Below are positions 1-8,611 of a stretch of DNA of 64,000 nucleotides, in pieces (within the stretch, counting starts at the first letter, position 1; each line of letters starts with the position of its first letter). The DNA is taken from contig NC_021658.1 of NCBI RefSeq assembly GCF_000418325.1, positions 5,009,501-5,073,500 of the forward strand. The letters run 5' to 3'. Both the position numbers and the translations under genes were made by a program. A model generated the notes under the pieces. The model ran no database searches, was not told the DNA's origin, and saw only the letters and a program-made list of their open reading frames with translations. Source of the stretch: Sorangium cellulosum So0157-2. Lineage in GTDB: Bacteria > Myxococcota_A > Polyangia > Polyangiales > Polyangiaceae.

Positions 1-755
1 GCCATGGCCGCGAACCAGCGGTTGAAGAAGATGCGGAGGCCCCCGCCGACGTGGAAGGCGAGCTTGGGCTTCCAGTCGAAGGTGCGGTTGTCCGGATCGA
101 CGACGGCGATGGGCCGCGTCGAGATCGCGCCGACGCCGCCCAGCACGAAGAAGTCGTAGTGGAAGATGAAGTCGCTGAACCCGGCGAACTTGCCGTACGC
201 GGGGACGTACGTGAAGTTCGCGTTCGCGTTCCACTGATACTCGGTGATCGGCTCACCGATACGCGCCGCCCTGCTCGTCTGGAAGTTGAAGTCCGACGGC
301 GTGTTGAGGCCGGCGTACCAGTTGCCGTTGACCCCGATCGCGAGGACGTTGGTCAGGTACCAGTTGATCGAGAGCCCCGGACCGTTGTGCCCGACGAACT
401 GGTCGTTCATCGTCAGCCCGAAGTACGGGTTCACCTCGAAGCGGTGGTAGCGCAGCGCGTAGATCTGCTGCACCGCGTAGGTCTCAGGGTTGAGCTCCTT
501 CGCCGCTTCCTTGTTCAAGTCGATCGTGGGACACGCCGAAGGGTCGATCTTACAGATGTCCCCAAGCCCCGCCTCGTCGCCACCCTCGCCATCGGCCGGA
601 GCCGCGGGGGCCTCCGCCGGCTCCGTACCCTCGGCAGGAGTCTCTGGCTCGTCGAGGTTAATTTCCTTGGGTTGCTCTTTTGGCTGAGCCGACGCCGTGA
701 GCGGCACCGCGACCAGCGCAGCCGCAACGAGAAGCCCCACGCGAGCCTGGTTCAT
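1..755 (-). CDS. Outer-membrane beta-barrel domain protein (3' end cut by window edge)
   Basis: The gene reads from an ATG at 755 towards base 1 and is still open at the edge, so about 251 residues are visible and the C-terminus is missing. Residues 1-23 form a signal peptide (ALVAVPLTASAQ). An acidic Pro/Ala-rich linker follows, then alternating aromatic strands typical of an outer-membrane barrel (YHRFEVNPYFGLTMND, GLSINWYLTNVLAIGVNGNW, FHYDFFVLGGVGA). This pattern resembles the small beta-barrel family that is abundant in myxobacteria. The start is supported by the ribosome site GGAAGGGA at 761-768 (reverse strand). Just after the signal peptide is KEINLDE, which recurs at the same place in the gltC-like protein at 8797. 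Function is inferred as structural or transport-related in the outer membrane; the substrate is unknown. Confidence 0.75.
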   Translation of the reverse strand, partial: MNQARVGLLVAAALVAVPLTASAQPKEQPKEINLDEPETPAEGTEPAEAPAAPADGEGGDEAGLGDICKIDPSACPTIDLNKEAAKELNPETYAVQQIYALRYHRFEVNPYFGLTMNDQFVGHNGPGLSINWYLTNVLAIGVNGNWYAGLNTPSDFNFQTSRAARIGEPITEYQWNANANFTYVPAYGKFAGFSDFIFHYDFFVLGGVGAISTRPIAVVDPDNRTFDWKPKLAFHVGGGLRIFFNRWFAAM

Positions 756-1030
756 CGCCATCCCTTCCGAAGTCCGTGCGATGCGAGCGATCGATCGATC
801 GCCCAGGTAGTACAGCTTTCTAACTACGCGAATTCATTAATTAATTCGGTCAACCGCCAAGCCCGACGGACTATATCACGCCGAAAATAAAAGGATCAAC
901 AACCAAATCCTTTTGCCTTGGGCGACCGGGCAGCCCCCAGGCGGCGCGCGCCCGGGGGGACTCGCGCCGACCGGCAAATTCGCTGCACAATCGCCGCGGG
1001 CCCGGATCCGCCGTTGCTCGCGCGGCCGCG
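756..1030 (-). promoter_or_regulatory. AT-rich upstream region of the beta-barrel gene
   Basis: This is the 5' region of the beta-barrel gene. Bases 780-905 are strikingly AT-rich for this genome (GAATTCATTAATTAATTC at 831-848). On the reverse strand a TTGACC lies at 853-848 as a possible -35 element, but no -10 at the usual spacing is convincing. A short GATCGATCGATC run lies near 788-800. No gene is seen here; open frames between 871 and 1274 are GC-bias artefacts. Confidence 0.35.
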
Positions 1031-1059
1031 GCGCCGGCTCCTGAGGGGCCAGCCGGCGC
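1031..1059 (-). terminator. Hairpin downstream of ftsY
   Basis: GCGCCGGCT at 1031-1039 pairs perfectly with AGCCGGCGC at 1051-1059 around an 11-base loop, about 110 bases past the ftsY stop. There is no clear U-tract, so intrinsic termination is only a possibility. Confidence 0.35.
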
Positions 1060-1167
1060 GGGCGAGGCGGTCCGAGGGTTCGGACCATCGCCCATCTCTT
1101 TGACCGATGTCGAGGGGAGTGATTGGGAGGTGGGGTCGAGATCGCTCGCCGCGGGGCGCCGCGCTCG

Positions 1168-2541
1168 TCAGGCGGCCGCGTCCTCGGTGCCGCTCGGGCG
1201 GCCGAGCATCGCCTCGACGAACTCGTCGGGCTCGAACTCGCGGAGGTCCTCGGCGCGCTCTCCGATGCCGACATAGCGGACGGGGAGCCCGTGCTCGGCG
1301 CAGATGCCGAGGATGACGCCGCCCTTCGCGGTGCCGTCGAGCTTCGTCAGCACGATGCCGGTGATGGGCAGCGCCTCCTTGAAGAGCGCGGCCTGCTGCA
1401 TGGCGTTCTGTCCGTTGGTGGCGTCGAGCACGAGCAGCGTCTCGTGGGGCGCCCCCTCCATCGCCTTGTTCATCGTGCGCGCGACCCGGGCCAGCTCCTC
1501 CATGAGGTTCGTCTTCGTGTGCAGCCGGCCGGCGGTGTCGGCGAGCACCACGTCGGCGCCCGTCTCCTTCGCCTTCTGGATCGCGTCGAAGATCACGGCG
1601 CCCGGGTTCGCCCCGTCCTTGCCGCGCACGACCTCGCAGCCCACGCGCTTGCCCCAGACGTTGAGCTGCTGCACCGCCGCCGCGCGGAACGTGTCGCCCG
1701 CGGCGAGCACCACCGTCCGGCCCTCGGCCTTGAGCTGCGTCGCGAGCTTGCCGATCGTGGTCGTCTTGCCCACGCCGTTCACGCCGACCACCATCACCAC
1801 GGTGGGCTGCGTCTTCAGCGACAGCCCGCCGCCGGCGCCGACGCGCAGGATCCGCTTCGCGTGCTCGCGCAGCGCGTCCCAGACCTTGTCGGTGTCGGCG
1901 AGCTCGTTGCGGCTGAGCGCCGAGCGGATTTCGTCGAGGAGGAGCTCCGTCGTCTTCACGCCGACGTCCGAGGTGAGCAGCACCTCTTCGATCTGCTCGA
2001 CGACGTTGGGATCGATCTCCTTCTTGCCGGCGAACAGCGCCTTGAGGCGGCCGAAGAAGCCCTCGCGCTCCCGTACCTTCGTGAGGCCCTTGCGCAGCCC
2101 CTCGACGTCGCGCTTGCGCGCGCCCGGGGGCGTCGTCTCGCGCGCCGGCCTCGCGGGGGCCGGCTTCTCCGCGGGCGCCTCGACCACGGTCGCGGCGACG
2201 GGCGGCGCCTCCGCGACCGCGGGCTCGGGCGGAACGGCCCGGGCGGAGGGCGGCGGGACGGCGGGCACCTCGACGGGGAAGGGCGTCGCCGCGGGCGGCT
2301 CTTCCCGCGGCGCGGGCTCCTTCGCCTTCGCCGGAGGCTCTTCCTCCGCCGGAGGCTTCTTCTGGACGCGCGGCCTGTCGGCCGGCTTTTCCGCCGGCTT
2401 CCCGGCGGGCTGCTTCGCCTTCTCCGGGAGCTTCTTCGGTTCGGGGGGCGCTGCGATCTCGGGGGGCGGCGCCTTCTTCGTGACGAAGTAGACGATCGCC
2501 GCCACCACGACGAGGCCGACGATAATTAGGGCGATTTCCAC
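1168..2541 (-). CDS. ftsY: Signal recognition particle receptor FtsY
   Basis: FtsY is the SRP receptor GTPase that docks ribosome-nascent-chain/SRP complexes to the inner membrane. The 457-residue protein starts at a GTG with an N-terminal membrane helix (LIIVGLVVVAAIVYFVTKK), followed by a Pro/Glu/Lys-rich linker to about residue 145. The NG domain follows: G1 GVNGVGKTTTIGKLA, the insertion-box motif DTFRAAA, G3 DTAGRLH, G4 TKLDGTAKGG and the closing GIGE motif near the C-terminus. An integral N-terminal helix replaces the amphipathic A domain of E. coli, as is usual in delta-group bacteria. It is transcribed alone from a promoter at 2568-2595. The identification is secure. Confidence 0.97.
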   Translation of the reverse strand: MEIALIIVGLVVVAAIVYFVTKKAPPPEIAAPPEPKKLPEKAKQPAGKPAEKPADRPRVQKKPPAEEEPPAKAKEPAPREEPPAATPFPVEVPAVPPPSARAVPPEPAVAEAPPVAATVVEAPAEKPAPARPARETTPPGARKRDVEGLRKGLTKVREREGFFGRLKALFAGKKEIDPNVVEQIEEVLLTSDVGVKTTELLLDEIRSALSRNELADTDKVWDALREHAKRILRVGAGGGLSLKTQPTVVMVVGVNGVGKTTTIGKLATQLKAEGRTVVLAAGDTFRAAAVQQLNVWGKRVGCEVVRGKDGANPGAVIFDAIQKAKETGADVVLADTAGRLHTKTNLMEELARVARTMNKAMEGAPHETLLVLDATNGQNAMQQAALFKEALPITGIVLTKLDGTAKGGVILGICAEHGLPVRYVGIGERAEDLREFEPDEFVEAMLGRPSGTEDAAA

Positions 2542-2567
2542 GTTGGCGTTCTCCGGCGAGGGAGCCG

Positions 2568-2595
2568 ACTATATGGGACGCACCCCATACGTCAA
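2568..2595 (-). promoter_or_regulatory. Probable sigma-70 promoter of ftsY
   Basis: On the reverse strand, TTGACG (2595-2590) and TATAGT (2573-2568) are separated by 16 bases and lie 27 bases upstream of the GTG start at 2541. Both boxes match the housekeeping consensus well, which is unusual in this GC-rich sequence. Confidence 0.55.
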
Positions 2596-2684
2596 CGTGC
2601 GCTCGCGCGGTCGCCCGATCCGGCCAGCGAAACGGCAGGTCGGCGCGGCGGCGGGGCCGCCGCCGCGCGCCCCGAGCGCTCGGC

Positions 2685-4451
2685 TCACGGGGCGAGCTGC
2701 GAGACGCCGGGCTTCGGCTCCGACGCGCCGAGGTCCTGCTCGAGCCGCTCGTCGACGGGATCGGGCCCGAAGGCGGCGTGCTCGATCCGGGTCGCCCACT
2801 GCTCGACCTCGCGCTGCTGGACCCTGCTCGCCACGCGGCGCACGTGCCCGGGCGTCGGCTCCGGCGGTCCCTCGAACGGCGCCCCCTGCCGCCGCGCCCA
2901 CCGGACGAGACGATCGAGCACGGCGCGGCGCCGCGTGACCAGCGCGATGCCCAGCCTGCTCGGCGGCGGGAGCGCCTGCTCGTAGCTGCTGTGCGTCGGC
3001 GCGCGCACGACGAGCTTCGCGTCGCTCCGGTACGGCGCCTCGATCGAGAACTCGCCGGCGTCGTCGGTCACGGCGCGCGCGACGACGCCGCTGCCGTCGA
3101 ACGCGGGTACGACGATCGTGAGCTCGGCCTGCGCGATGGGCGCGCCGTCGTGCGCGTCGGCGACGGCGCCGCGCCAGCCGGTCGCGTCGTCGATCGGCCC
3201 CACGATCCGCACGCCCGCGCGGCCGGGCGGCGCGGCGGGCTTCTCGTCGGCCGCGCCGGCGGCCGCGCGCTTCGGAGCGCGCCGCCAGCCGCCGAGCACC
3301 CAGCCCGCGATCGCGAGGACGGCGGCGCCGAGCGCGAGCTGCCGCCACACCCCGGGGCCCGCGACGGGGACGTCGATCGCGAGCTCGGCGCCGGGGATCC
3401 ACCACGGGGCGGCGGGCACGTAGCGGAGCGACAGCGGCACCGTCCCTTCGCGCTCGGCGGTGAACGCGGCGATCACCCGCGCCTTGCCGGCGACCACCGC
3501 CGCCGCGCCGACCGGCTCGCCCGCGCGCAGCGCCTCGACGACGCCGCCCTCGACCGGGCCGCCGGACGAGCGCACGTCGACGTCGATCGGCACGCCGTCC
3601 TCCGCGCGCGCCGGCTCGACCGGATGGGAGAGCGCGAGCGCGACCTGCGCGTACCGGACGACGCCCTGGCTGACGCTCGCCTTCGCGAGCGCGGCGGTCC
3701 CCTCGAAGCGCGCGCGCAGCGCGCCCTGCCCGGCGCCGCCGAGGCCCTCGGTCGCGAGCTCGAACCGCGCCCGGCCGTCGCCGCCGGTGGGCGCCTCCGC
3801 GATCCTCGCGCCGCGCTCGTCCTCGAGCACGACGGGGAGCCGCTCGCGCTCGAACGGCGCGCCGCCCGCGGCGCCGCTGCGATCGATCCGGAGCGCCACG
3901 GTGACGTTGACCGTCGGGCGATCCAGATCGATCGCGTCCACCGGCGGATCGAACCGGAGGTTCACCGGCGCGAGCGGGGCCGCGTGCGTCTCGATCGGGA
4001 CCTTCGCCTCGGCCGGCTCGTAGAGCTTCCCTCCCGGGAAGCGGACGCGCAGCGTCGCGTTCGCGAGCGGCGCGCGCCCGCGGAGGCAGAACGCGCCCCG
4101 CGCGTCGGTGGTGATCGCGTATCCTCCCTGCGAGGCGCGATGCTCTCGAACGCGCGCCGCGCCGCCCTCCGCGCACCCCTCCGCCCGCGGAAGATCCACC
4201 GGGGCGCCGCCGCTCGTGACGGCGTCGATGGAGAGCGGCGCCTCCGTGACCGGGCTCCGCGCGTCGTCGATGACGCTGCCGCGCACGACGAACCCGTCGG
4301 GCTCGGTCCACGCGACGGCGTCGATCTGCGCGCTCCCCCGCACCTGGATGCGGAGCGGCGCGCCTCGCGTCTGCGCGTGCGCCGGGGGCGCTGCGACGAG
4401 CGCGGCCGCCGCGACGAGCGCCGCCTCCAGACATCGTCTCAAGCCACGCAT
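2685..4451 (-). CDS. Exported, membrane-anchored protein with Ig/carboxypeptidase-regulatory-like domains
   Basis: I do not recognise a named family. The 588-residue protein starts with a signal peptide (CLEAALVAAAALVAAPPAHAQ). I chose the ATG at 4451 rather than the one at 4493 because GGAGG sits 10 bases upstream and the signal peptide then begins at the N-terminus. Residues about 30-115 and 425-500 look like carboxypeptidase-regulatory/CnaB-type beta-sandwiches (DARGAFCLRG and DDAGEFSIEAP). Between them lie further Ig-like strands and one membrane helix (LALGAAVLAIAGWVLGGW) followed by basic residues. The C-terminal 90 residues are charged and probably helical. The N-terminal half should lie in the periplasm and the C-terminal half in the cytoplasm, although the second sandwich would then be cytoplasmic, which is odd. 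A structural or envelope role is only a guess. Confidence 0.6.
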   Translation of the reverse strand: MRGLRRCLEAALVAAAALVAAPPAHAQTRGAPLRIQVRGSAQIDAVAWTEPDGFVVRGSVIDDARSPVTEAPLSIDAVTSGGAPVDLPRAEGCAEGGAARVREHRASQGGYAITTDARGAFCLRGRAPLANATLRVRFPGGKLYEPAEAKVPIETHAAPLAPVNLRFDPPVDAIDLDRPTVNVTVALRIDRSGAAGGAPFERERLPVVLEDERGARIAEAPTGGDGRARFELATEGLGGAGQGALRARFEGTAALAKASVSQGVVRYAQVALALSHPVEPARAEDGVPIDVDVRSSGGPVEGGVVEALRAGEPVGAAAVVAGKARVIAAFTAEREGTVPLSLRYVPAAPWWIPGAELAIDVPVAGPGVWRQLALGAAVLAIAGWVLGGWRRAPKRAAAGAADEKPAAPPGRAGVRIVGPIDDATGWRGAVADAHDGAPIAQAELTIVVPAFDGSGVVARAVTDDAGEFSIEAPYRSDAKLVVRAPTHSSYEQALPPPSRLGIALVTRRRAVLDRLVRWARRQGAPFEGPPEPTPGHVRRVASRVQQREVEQWATRIEHAAFGPDPVDERLEQDLGASEPKPGVSQLAP

Positions 4452-4884
4452 CTCCCGAACGCCTCCGGCGAGCCCCTCGTCATGGTCGCGCATTATTCGT
4501 CACGCGGGCCGAGCCCGGGCAAGGGGAAGCGGATCCGCGGCGGCGCCGAGCTCGAGCCCGCCCGGCGCGCGGCAGCGAGCGAGGGCGAGCGAGGACGTAC
4601 GCGGACGTGAGCGGACGTGCACGCGACGCGCCGACACGACGTCGGCAGAGCGCCGTGGAGACGGGTAGATAAGTGGATGATGATGTCGTGTTCACCCTGA
4701 ACCCCAACGTGTTTCGCGCCTTGAAGCCCCGCGGGCAGGCGGCGTCAAACCGTCCAGTTCGGTGGCAACGAGGAGCGAGCGAATGCAAGGCAAAAGTGCG
4801 AGCGTGTGCGCACCAATTTTCGAGTGCAGGCCCGCTGATCCGATCGCCACGGCGGCGATGCGCTCGTGTATCGTCGAACGTGGA
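4452..4884. promoter_or_regulatory. Divergent intergenic region (433 bases)
   Basis: The region lies between the reverse gene at 4451 and the forward HEAT-repeat gene at 4885, so it should hold both promoters. It contains short decamer-like direct repeats (GAGGACGTAC, GCGGACGTGA, GCGGACGTGC at 4590-4620) and a less GC-rich stretch at 4660-4720. No convincing -35/-10 pair was found. Confidence 0.3.
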
Positions 4885-5706
4885 ATGCGTCGGCCCTTTC
4901 CTGCGCTCGTGTTGCTGGTTGTGACGCTCGTACTCTCGCTGATGCCGACGAGGAGCTACGCGGATCAGCGTACGAGCCACTTCGCCGAGCAGCTCAAGAC
5001 CAACGACGACTACCGCGTCCGGACGCAGGCGGCGCTCGCGCTCGGCGCGTCGGGGGACGACGCCGCCGCGAAGCCGCTCTGCGACGCCCTGACGGACGCC
5101 AACGCGTCCGTCAGGGTCGCGGCGGCCGCGGCGCTCGGCAGGCTGGGCAAGCCCGCGGGGCTCGCGTGCCTGCAGCGGGCCGAGGGCCGGGAGCAGACGC
5201 CGGCCGTCAAGTCGCAGATGCAGAAGTCGATCGCCACGCTGTCGGCGGGCGGCGGCGGCGGCGCGTCGCAGCCGCCCCCGCCGGGCGCCGACACGAAGTA
5301 CTACGTGGCCATCGAGATCACGAACAAGAGCGGCCGCCCCGAGTCCGAGATCGAGCCGCTCGTGCGCGCCGCGATGCAGGAGAAGATCCTCGCGAAGGCC
5401 GGCTACGCGGTGGCCCCCAAGGGCGAGACGCTCGCCCAGGGCAAGAAGATTCTGAACGGCAAAAAAATGAAGGGCTTCTACCTGCTCGCGACGGTCGAGC
5501 CCGCCGTGTACCAGGGCGGCAACCTCACCCAGGTGGTCCGCGTCAGCATGTGGACCTATCCGTCCAAGTCGCTCCAGGGCGAGTTCGCGCCCAAGCTCAC
5601 GCAGAGCGGCACCCCGAAGAAGGACGTCCAGAGCGAGAACATCCTGATGAAGATGTGCGTCGAGAACGCGATCGAGACCTTCCACAAGGTCGTCGCCTCG
5701 CTGTGA
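4885..5706 (+). CDS. Secreted HEAT-repeat protein
   Basis: The protein has 273 residues if translation starts at the ATG at 4885, which gives a clean signal peptide (ALVLLVVTLVLSLMPTRSYA). Upstream in-frame starts would bury this signal inside a longer leader. Residues about 35-105 contain two HEAT/Armadillo-like helical pairs (VRTQAALALGASGD and VRVAAAAALGRLGKPAG). A Gly-rich linker (GGGGGAS) follows, then an alpha/beta domain of about 140 residues with no family I recognise (EIEPLVRAAMQEKILAKAGY, GFYLLATVEPAVYQGG). HEAT repeats normally mediate protein binding, so a periplasmic scaffold role is inferred. The HAMP-domain gene starts 76 bases downstream on the same strand and may be co-transcribed. 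Confidence 0.65.
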   Translation: MRRPFPALVLLVVTLVLSLMPTRSYADQRTSHFAEQLKTNDDYRVRTQAALALGASGDDAAAKPLCDALTDANASVRVAAAAALGRLGKPAGLACLQRAEGREQTPAVKSQMQKSIATLSAGGGGGASQPPPPGADTKYYVAIEITNKSGRPESEIEPLVRAAMQEKILAKAGYAVAPKGETLAQGKKILNGKKMKGFYLLATVEPAVYQGGNLTQVVRVSMWTYPSKSLQGEFAPKLTQSGTPKKDVQSENILMKMCVENAIETFHKVVASL

Positions 5707-5782
5707 CGCACCATCGCGGCTCGATATTGGCTTTCCCCGTGCCTCACGACCCTTGTCATCTCCAGCCAGCTTCGAGGATCCC

Positions 5783-6652
5783 ATGAGCGACGCTTCCAGC
5801 ACGGCCCCGCAGACCTCCGCGCCGGAGGTCAGAGCGCGCTACCAGCGGAGCGCGCGGAACTACCTGCTCGATCAGAAATTCCAGCTGAAATACACGGGGT
5901 TCCTCGTGGGGATCAGCCTCGCGCTCTCCGTGGCGCTCGGGATCCTCCTCTGGAACGCCAGCTCGAAGATCATCGAGCAGAGCCGCACCGCCGTGCAGCA
6001 GGGGCAAGAGATCGTCCGTCAGGGTCAGGAGACCGTCAAGCGCGGCCAGGAGGTGCTCGTCCAGAGCCGCCGGGTCAGCGAGGTCGTCGCGATGAACATC
6101 GCGAAGGAGTACAAGGACGACCCCGAGCTCGCGAAGACGTTCGGCGAGGCGGCGCAGCGCGACGAGAGCAAGCTCAAGGACGAGCAGGCGCGGCTCGAGC
6201 GCGACGCTGCGTCGCTGCAGCAGCGGGCCGCGGCGCTCGAGCGGCAGGCCGTCGAGGTCGCGGACAACCAGCAGATGCTGCTCCGCCTCATCGTCGCGCT
6301 GCTGTCGCTGCTCGTCCTCGGCGTCGGCGTGGCGGGCATCGTCTTCACGCACAAGATCGCCGGCCCGATCTTCAAGATGAAGCGGCTGCTCCGCCAGGTC
6401 GGCGAGGGCAAGCTGGTCGTGCGCGAGCGCCTGCGGAAGGGCGACGAGCTCCAGCACTTCTTCGAGGCGTTCGAGAAGATGGTCGAGGATCTGCGGGCGC
6501 GCCAGCAGGCCAAGATCGCGACGATGGACGGGATCCTCGTGAAGCTGGACGCCGACGCGCGCGCGCAGAAGGGCTCCGCCGAGATCGACCCCGACGGCAT
6601 CGCGCAGCTCAAGCGCCTCCGCACCGAGATGCAAGAGCAGCTCGACGCGTGA
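5783..6652 (+). CDS. Two-TM HAMP-domain membrane protein without output domain
   Basis: The 289-residue protein begins at the ATG at 5783, preceded by GAGGA with five bases between; an upstream TTG in frame is less likely. TM1 is about residues 38-57 (GFLVGISLALSVALGILLW). A predicted periplasmic coiled coil rich in Gln/Glu/Arg spans about 60-160, with repeating QQGQE/RQGQE/KRGQE heptad-like units. TM2 is about 165-188 (IVALLSLLVLGVGVAGIVF). A HAMP domain follows directly (HKIAGPIFKMKRLLRQVGEG). After the HAMP only about 50 helical residues remain, so there is no kinase, cyclase or full MCP signalling domain. It may be an adaptor-like sensor that works by docking to another protein. The partner is unknown. 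Confidence 0.75.
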   Translation: MSDASSTAPQTSAPEVRARYQRSARNYLLDQKFQLKYTGFLVGISLALSVALGILLWNASSKIIEQSRTAVQQGQEIVRQGQETVKRGQEVLVQSRRVSEVVAMNIAKEYKDDPELAKTFGEAAQRDESKLKDEQARLERDAASLQQRAAALERQAVEVADNQQMLLRLIVALLSLLVLGVGVAGIVFTHKIAGPIFKMKRLLRQVGEGKLVVRERLRKGDELQHFFEAFEKMVEDLRARQQAKIATMDGILVKLDADARAQKGSAEIDPDGIAQLKRLRTEMQEQLDA

Positions 6653-6659
6653 CCCGCCC

Positions 6660-6683
6660 GCGCGCGCCCCGAGCGGCGCGCGC
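6660..6683 (+). terminator. Hairpin between convergent genes
   Basis: GCGCGCGCC (6660-6668) and GGCGCGCGC (6675-6683) form a perfect 9-bp stem with a 6-base loop, starting 8 bases after the HAMP gene stop. No U-tract is present on the + strand. It may serve as a bidirectional barrier, because the yraN-like gene ends at 6747 from the other side. Confidence 0.45.
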
Positions 6684-6746
6684 CTCCTCGAGCAGCCCCG
6701 CAGCAGCTCGAAATCGAACCGAAATCAACCCAAAAATCGAAGAGCG

Positions 6747-7382
6747 CTAGAAAGCGGCTTTGATGAGCTCGACTGCCGCCTCGCCGTTCGGGAGGAACGT
6801 CACCGACGCGGCGTCGAAGCGCATCCGCTCCACGCCGCGCACGCGCGAGAAGCGGGCGCGCCAGAGCTGCTCGCCGGCGCGCCGCACGCGGGCTCGCTTG
6901 CCCGCGTCGATGCTGTCGAGGGCGCGGACGTACGAGCCGGCGCCGCGCGTCCGCACCTCGATGATCGCGATGACCGGGCCGTCCCGCGCGATCACGTCGA
7001 TCTCCAGGCGGCCGACCCGCGCGTTGCGCGCGACCACCTCCATCCCTCGCGCCGCCAGGTAGGCGACGACGGCGTCTTCCGCGCGCGCCCCGAGCGCTCT
7101 CCGAGCGTCCGCCGGCGGAGCGGCAGCGGGCGCGATCGCCGCGCGGCGAGGCGACGCGCCACCGGGGTCGCCGCGCTCGTCGGCGCCCGCGGCGCGCGCG
7201 CCTCCCGCGAGCCCACCGTCGCGCGTCGCGCGGACCGGCGGTTCACCAGTGCGCGAGGCGCGCGCCGGTCGCCCTGGCGGCGAGCCGTCGTGTGAGCCTG
7301 AACCGTCGCTGGAGGGGAGGGCGCCGCCGGCCTGATCGACCGGCGTACGCCGAGGGCTGCGCGAGGCGCGGCGGCCCGTCAC
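6747..7382 (-). CDS. YraN-family (UPF0102) nuclease-like protein with N-terminal extension
   Basis: The C-terminal 119 residues are a full YraN/UPF0102 domain: GARAEDAVVAYLAARGMEVV, then NARVGRLEIDVIARDG, IIEVRTRG and GKRARVRRAGEQL. The E...D...ExR pattern is that of the Holliday-junction-resolvase-like PD-(D/E)XK fold. The family is widespread and its cellular role is not well defined. The start is uncertain. The GTG at 7382, a few bases past the preceding stop, gives 211 residues with an Arg/Ala/Pro-rich low-complexity extension of about 90 residues. No good ATG lies closer to the domain. The lipoprotein gene ends at 7390, so the two are probably co-transcribed. Confidence 0.7.
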   Translation of the reverse strand: MTGRRASRSPRRTPVDQAGGALPSSDGSGSHDGSPPGRPARASRTGEPPVRATRDGGLAGGARAAGADERGDPGGASPRRAAIAPAAAPPADARRALGARAEDAVVAYLAARGMEVVARNARVGRLEIDVIARDGPVIAIIEVRTRGAGSYVRALDSIDAGKRARVRRAGEQLWRARFSRVRGVERMRFDAASVTFLPNGEAAVELIKAAF

Positions 7383-7389
7383 CCGATGC

Positions 7390-8214
7390 CTAGAAGCCCG
7401 CGCACTGGTCCGAGTTGACGCGGCCGGGCACGTCGGCGCACTCCCCCTCGCTCTCGAACTGCGAGTCCTGCTTGATGCAGTACTTGCCGGTGAGGAGCGG
7501 ATCCCCGAGCCCGACGTTCGGGCGGATCTCGGAGCAGGTGAAGCCCTGCGGGCACTCGCAGAAGTTGAAGTTCGGATCGTCCGGCTCCCCGTCGGCCACG
7601 CCGCACCGGCAGGAGCAGTACACCGCTTGCTGTGCGTTGCGGTTCGAGCCGGGGGCGCACTGGCCGCAGACGGGCGAGGCGACGGGATCCTCGGTCCCCG
7701 GCACGCAGCAGACCTTGCCCACGTTGTCGTCTGCAGTCGGGTCCTGGCAGCCGACGAATTCACCCCTGTCGTTCAGGGGGCGGCACACGTGCGCTTTGCA
7801 CATGCCGTCCGCGTCGCAGCTCCAGCCCTCGCCGTAGCAGTCGTCGTTGGTCTGGCACCGGCAGTCCTGGTTCCCAGCGCAGTTCGGCGGCTCGACCGCT
7901 CCGGACAGGACGCACTCGCCCTTGTCGCCGCAGGACGCCGGGTTGTTCGGATCGCAGGGCGCTGGCGCCTCCTGGCCGAGCGGGCAGCTCACGCGCCCCT
8001 GGAAGTGGTTCACCAGGCAGATCCGCGTCTGGCACTGGAAGGACCGCGATTCGATGTTCTCTTCCGTCACCTTGAAGCCAGCGAACTGCGGATCGTACTC
8101 GTCTTCGGGCAGGCACGGGTCGCCCACGCCGCCGCTTTCACATGCGGCGGGCAGGCTCGCCATAGCGACGACGCTGAGCAGGCCGAGCAGGCCGGACAGA
8201 ATGGAACGGGTCAT
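7390..8214 (-). CDS. Cysteine-rich lipoprotein, unknown function
   Basis: The 274-residue protein begins with a lipoprotein signal (LLSVVAMASLPAAC), which would be lipidated at Cys25. The mature part is unusually Cys-rich for a bacterial envelope protein, with many CxC and CxxC spacings (CAGNQDCRCQTNDDCYGEGW, YCSCRCG, NFCECPQGFTC). This resembles EGF-like or disulfide-knot surface proteins that are common and poorly described in Polyangia. The start is supported by AAGGAG 10 bases upstream. It probably sits on the outer membrane, held together by disulfides; no enzymatic motif is seen. Confidence 0.65.
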   Translation of the reverse strand: MTRSILSGLLGLLSVVAMASLPAACESGGVGDPCLPEDEYDPQFAGFKVTEENIESRSFQCQTRICLVNHFQGRVSCPLGQEAPAPCDPNNPASCGDKGECVLSGAVEPPNCAGNQDCRCQTNDDCYGEGWSCDADGMCKAHVCRPLNDRGEFVGCQDPTADDNVGKVCCVPGTEDPVASPVCGQCAPGSNRNAQQAVYCSCRCGVADGEPDDPNFNFCECPQGFTCSEIRPNVGLGDPLLTGKYCIKQDSQFESEGECADVPGRVNSDQCAGF

Positions 8215-8611
8215 CAGAACGTGCTCCTTCGGCGGCGGTGCGCGCCATCGCCTCGGCAGAAGGCGCGCGGACGGGAGGCAAGAAAACGCTCAAGTCGAGG
8301 TGCTCAAAGGCACAACGTCAGCGGTTGGACCCTAGACGAAGCGCGCCTTGAGCGTCAACAGCCGGATGGGGCGCGCCCCGCCGAGGTGGGGGGCCGTCGC
8401 CGGCGCGCAGCGTTCGACCCCCGCGCCCAGCGGTCCCTTGGCTGGGGGGGGGCGGCCACGCCTCCGCGGCGCGACGTTCCGGTGTAGGAAGCGGCGCCGC
8501 AGCTCTTCGATAATTCCACCCTCGACTGCTACGCAGTGCGCAACCCCAAGGTCGACGCGGCGCCCGGTGTCCGAGGCCGGGAATGTAGCGCAGGCCCATG
8601 CCCGGCATCGC
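8215..8611. other. Divergent intergenic region before the glt block
   Basis: This is the upstream part of the 582-base gap between the Cys-rich lipoprotein (reverse) and gltC (forward). It contains a run of nine G at about 8444-8452 and a reverse-strand TTGACG near 8353-8358 that could be the -35 of the lipoprotein gene. No coding sequence is supported. Confidence 0.3.

Noticed and set aside
871..1316. Small open frames downstream of ftsY on both strands
   Set aside because: They are Arg/Pro/Ala-rich with no start context and cover a probable terminator and upstream region.
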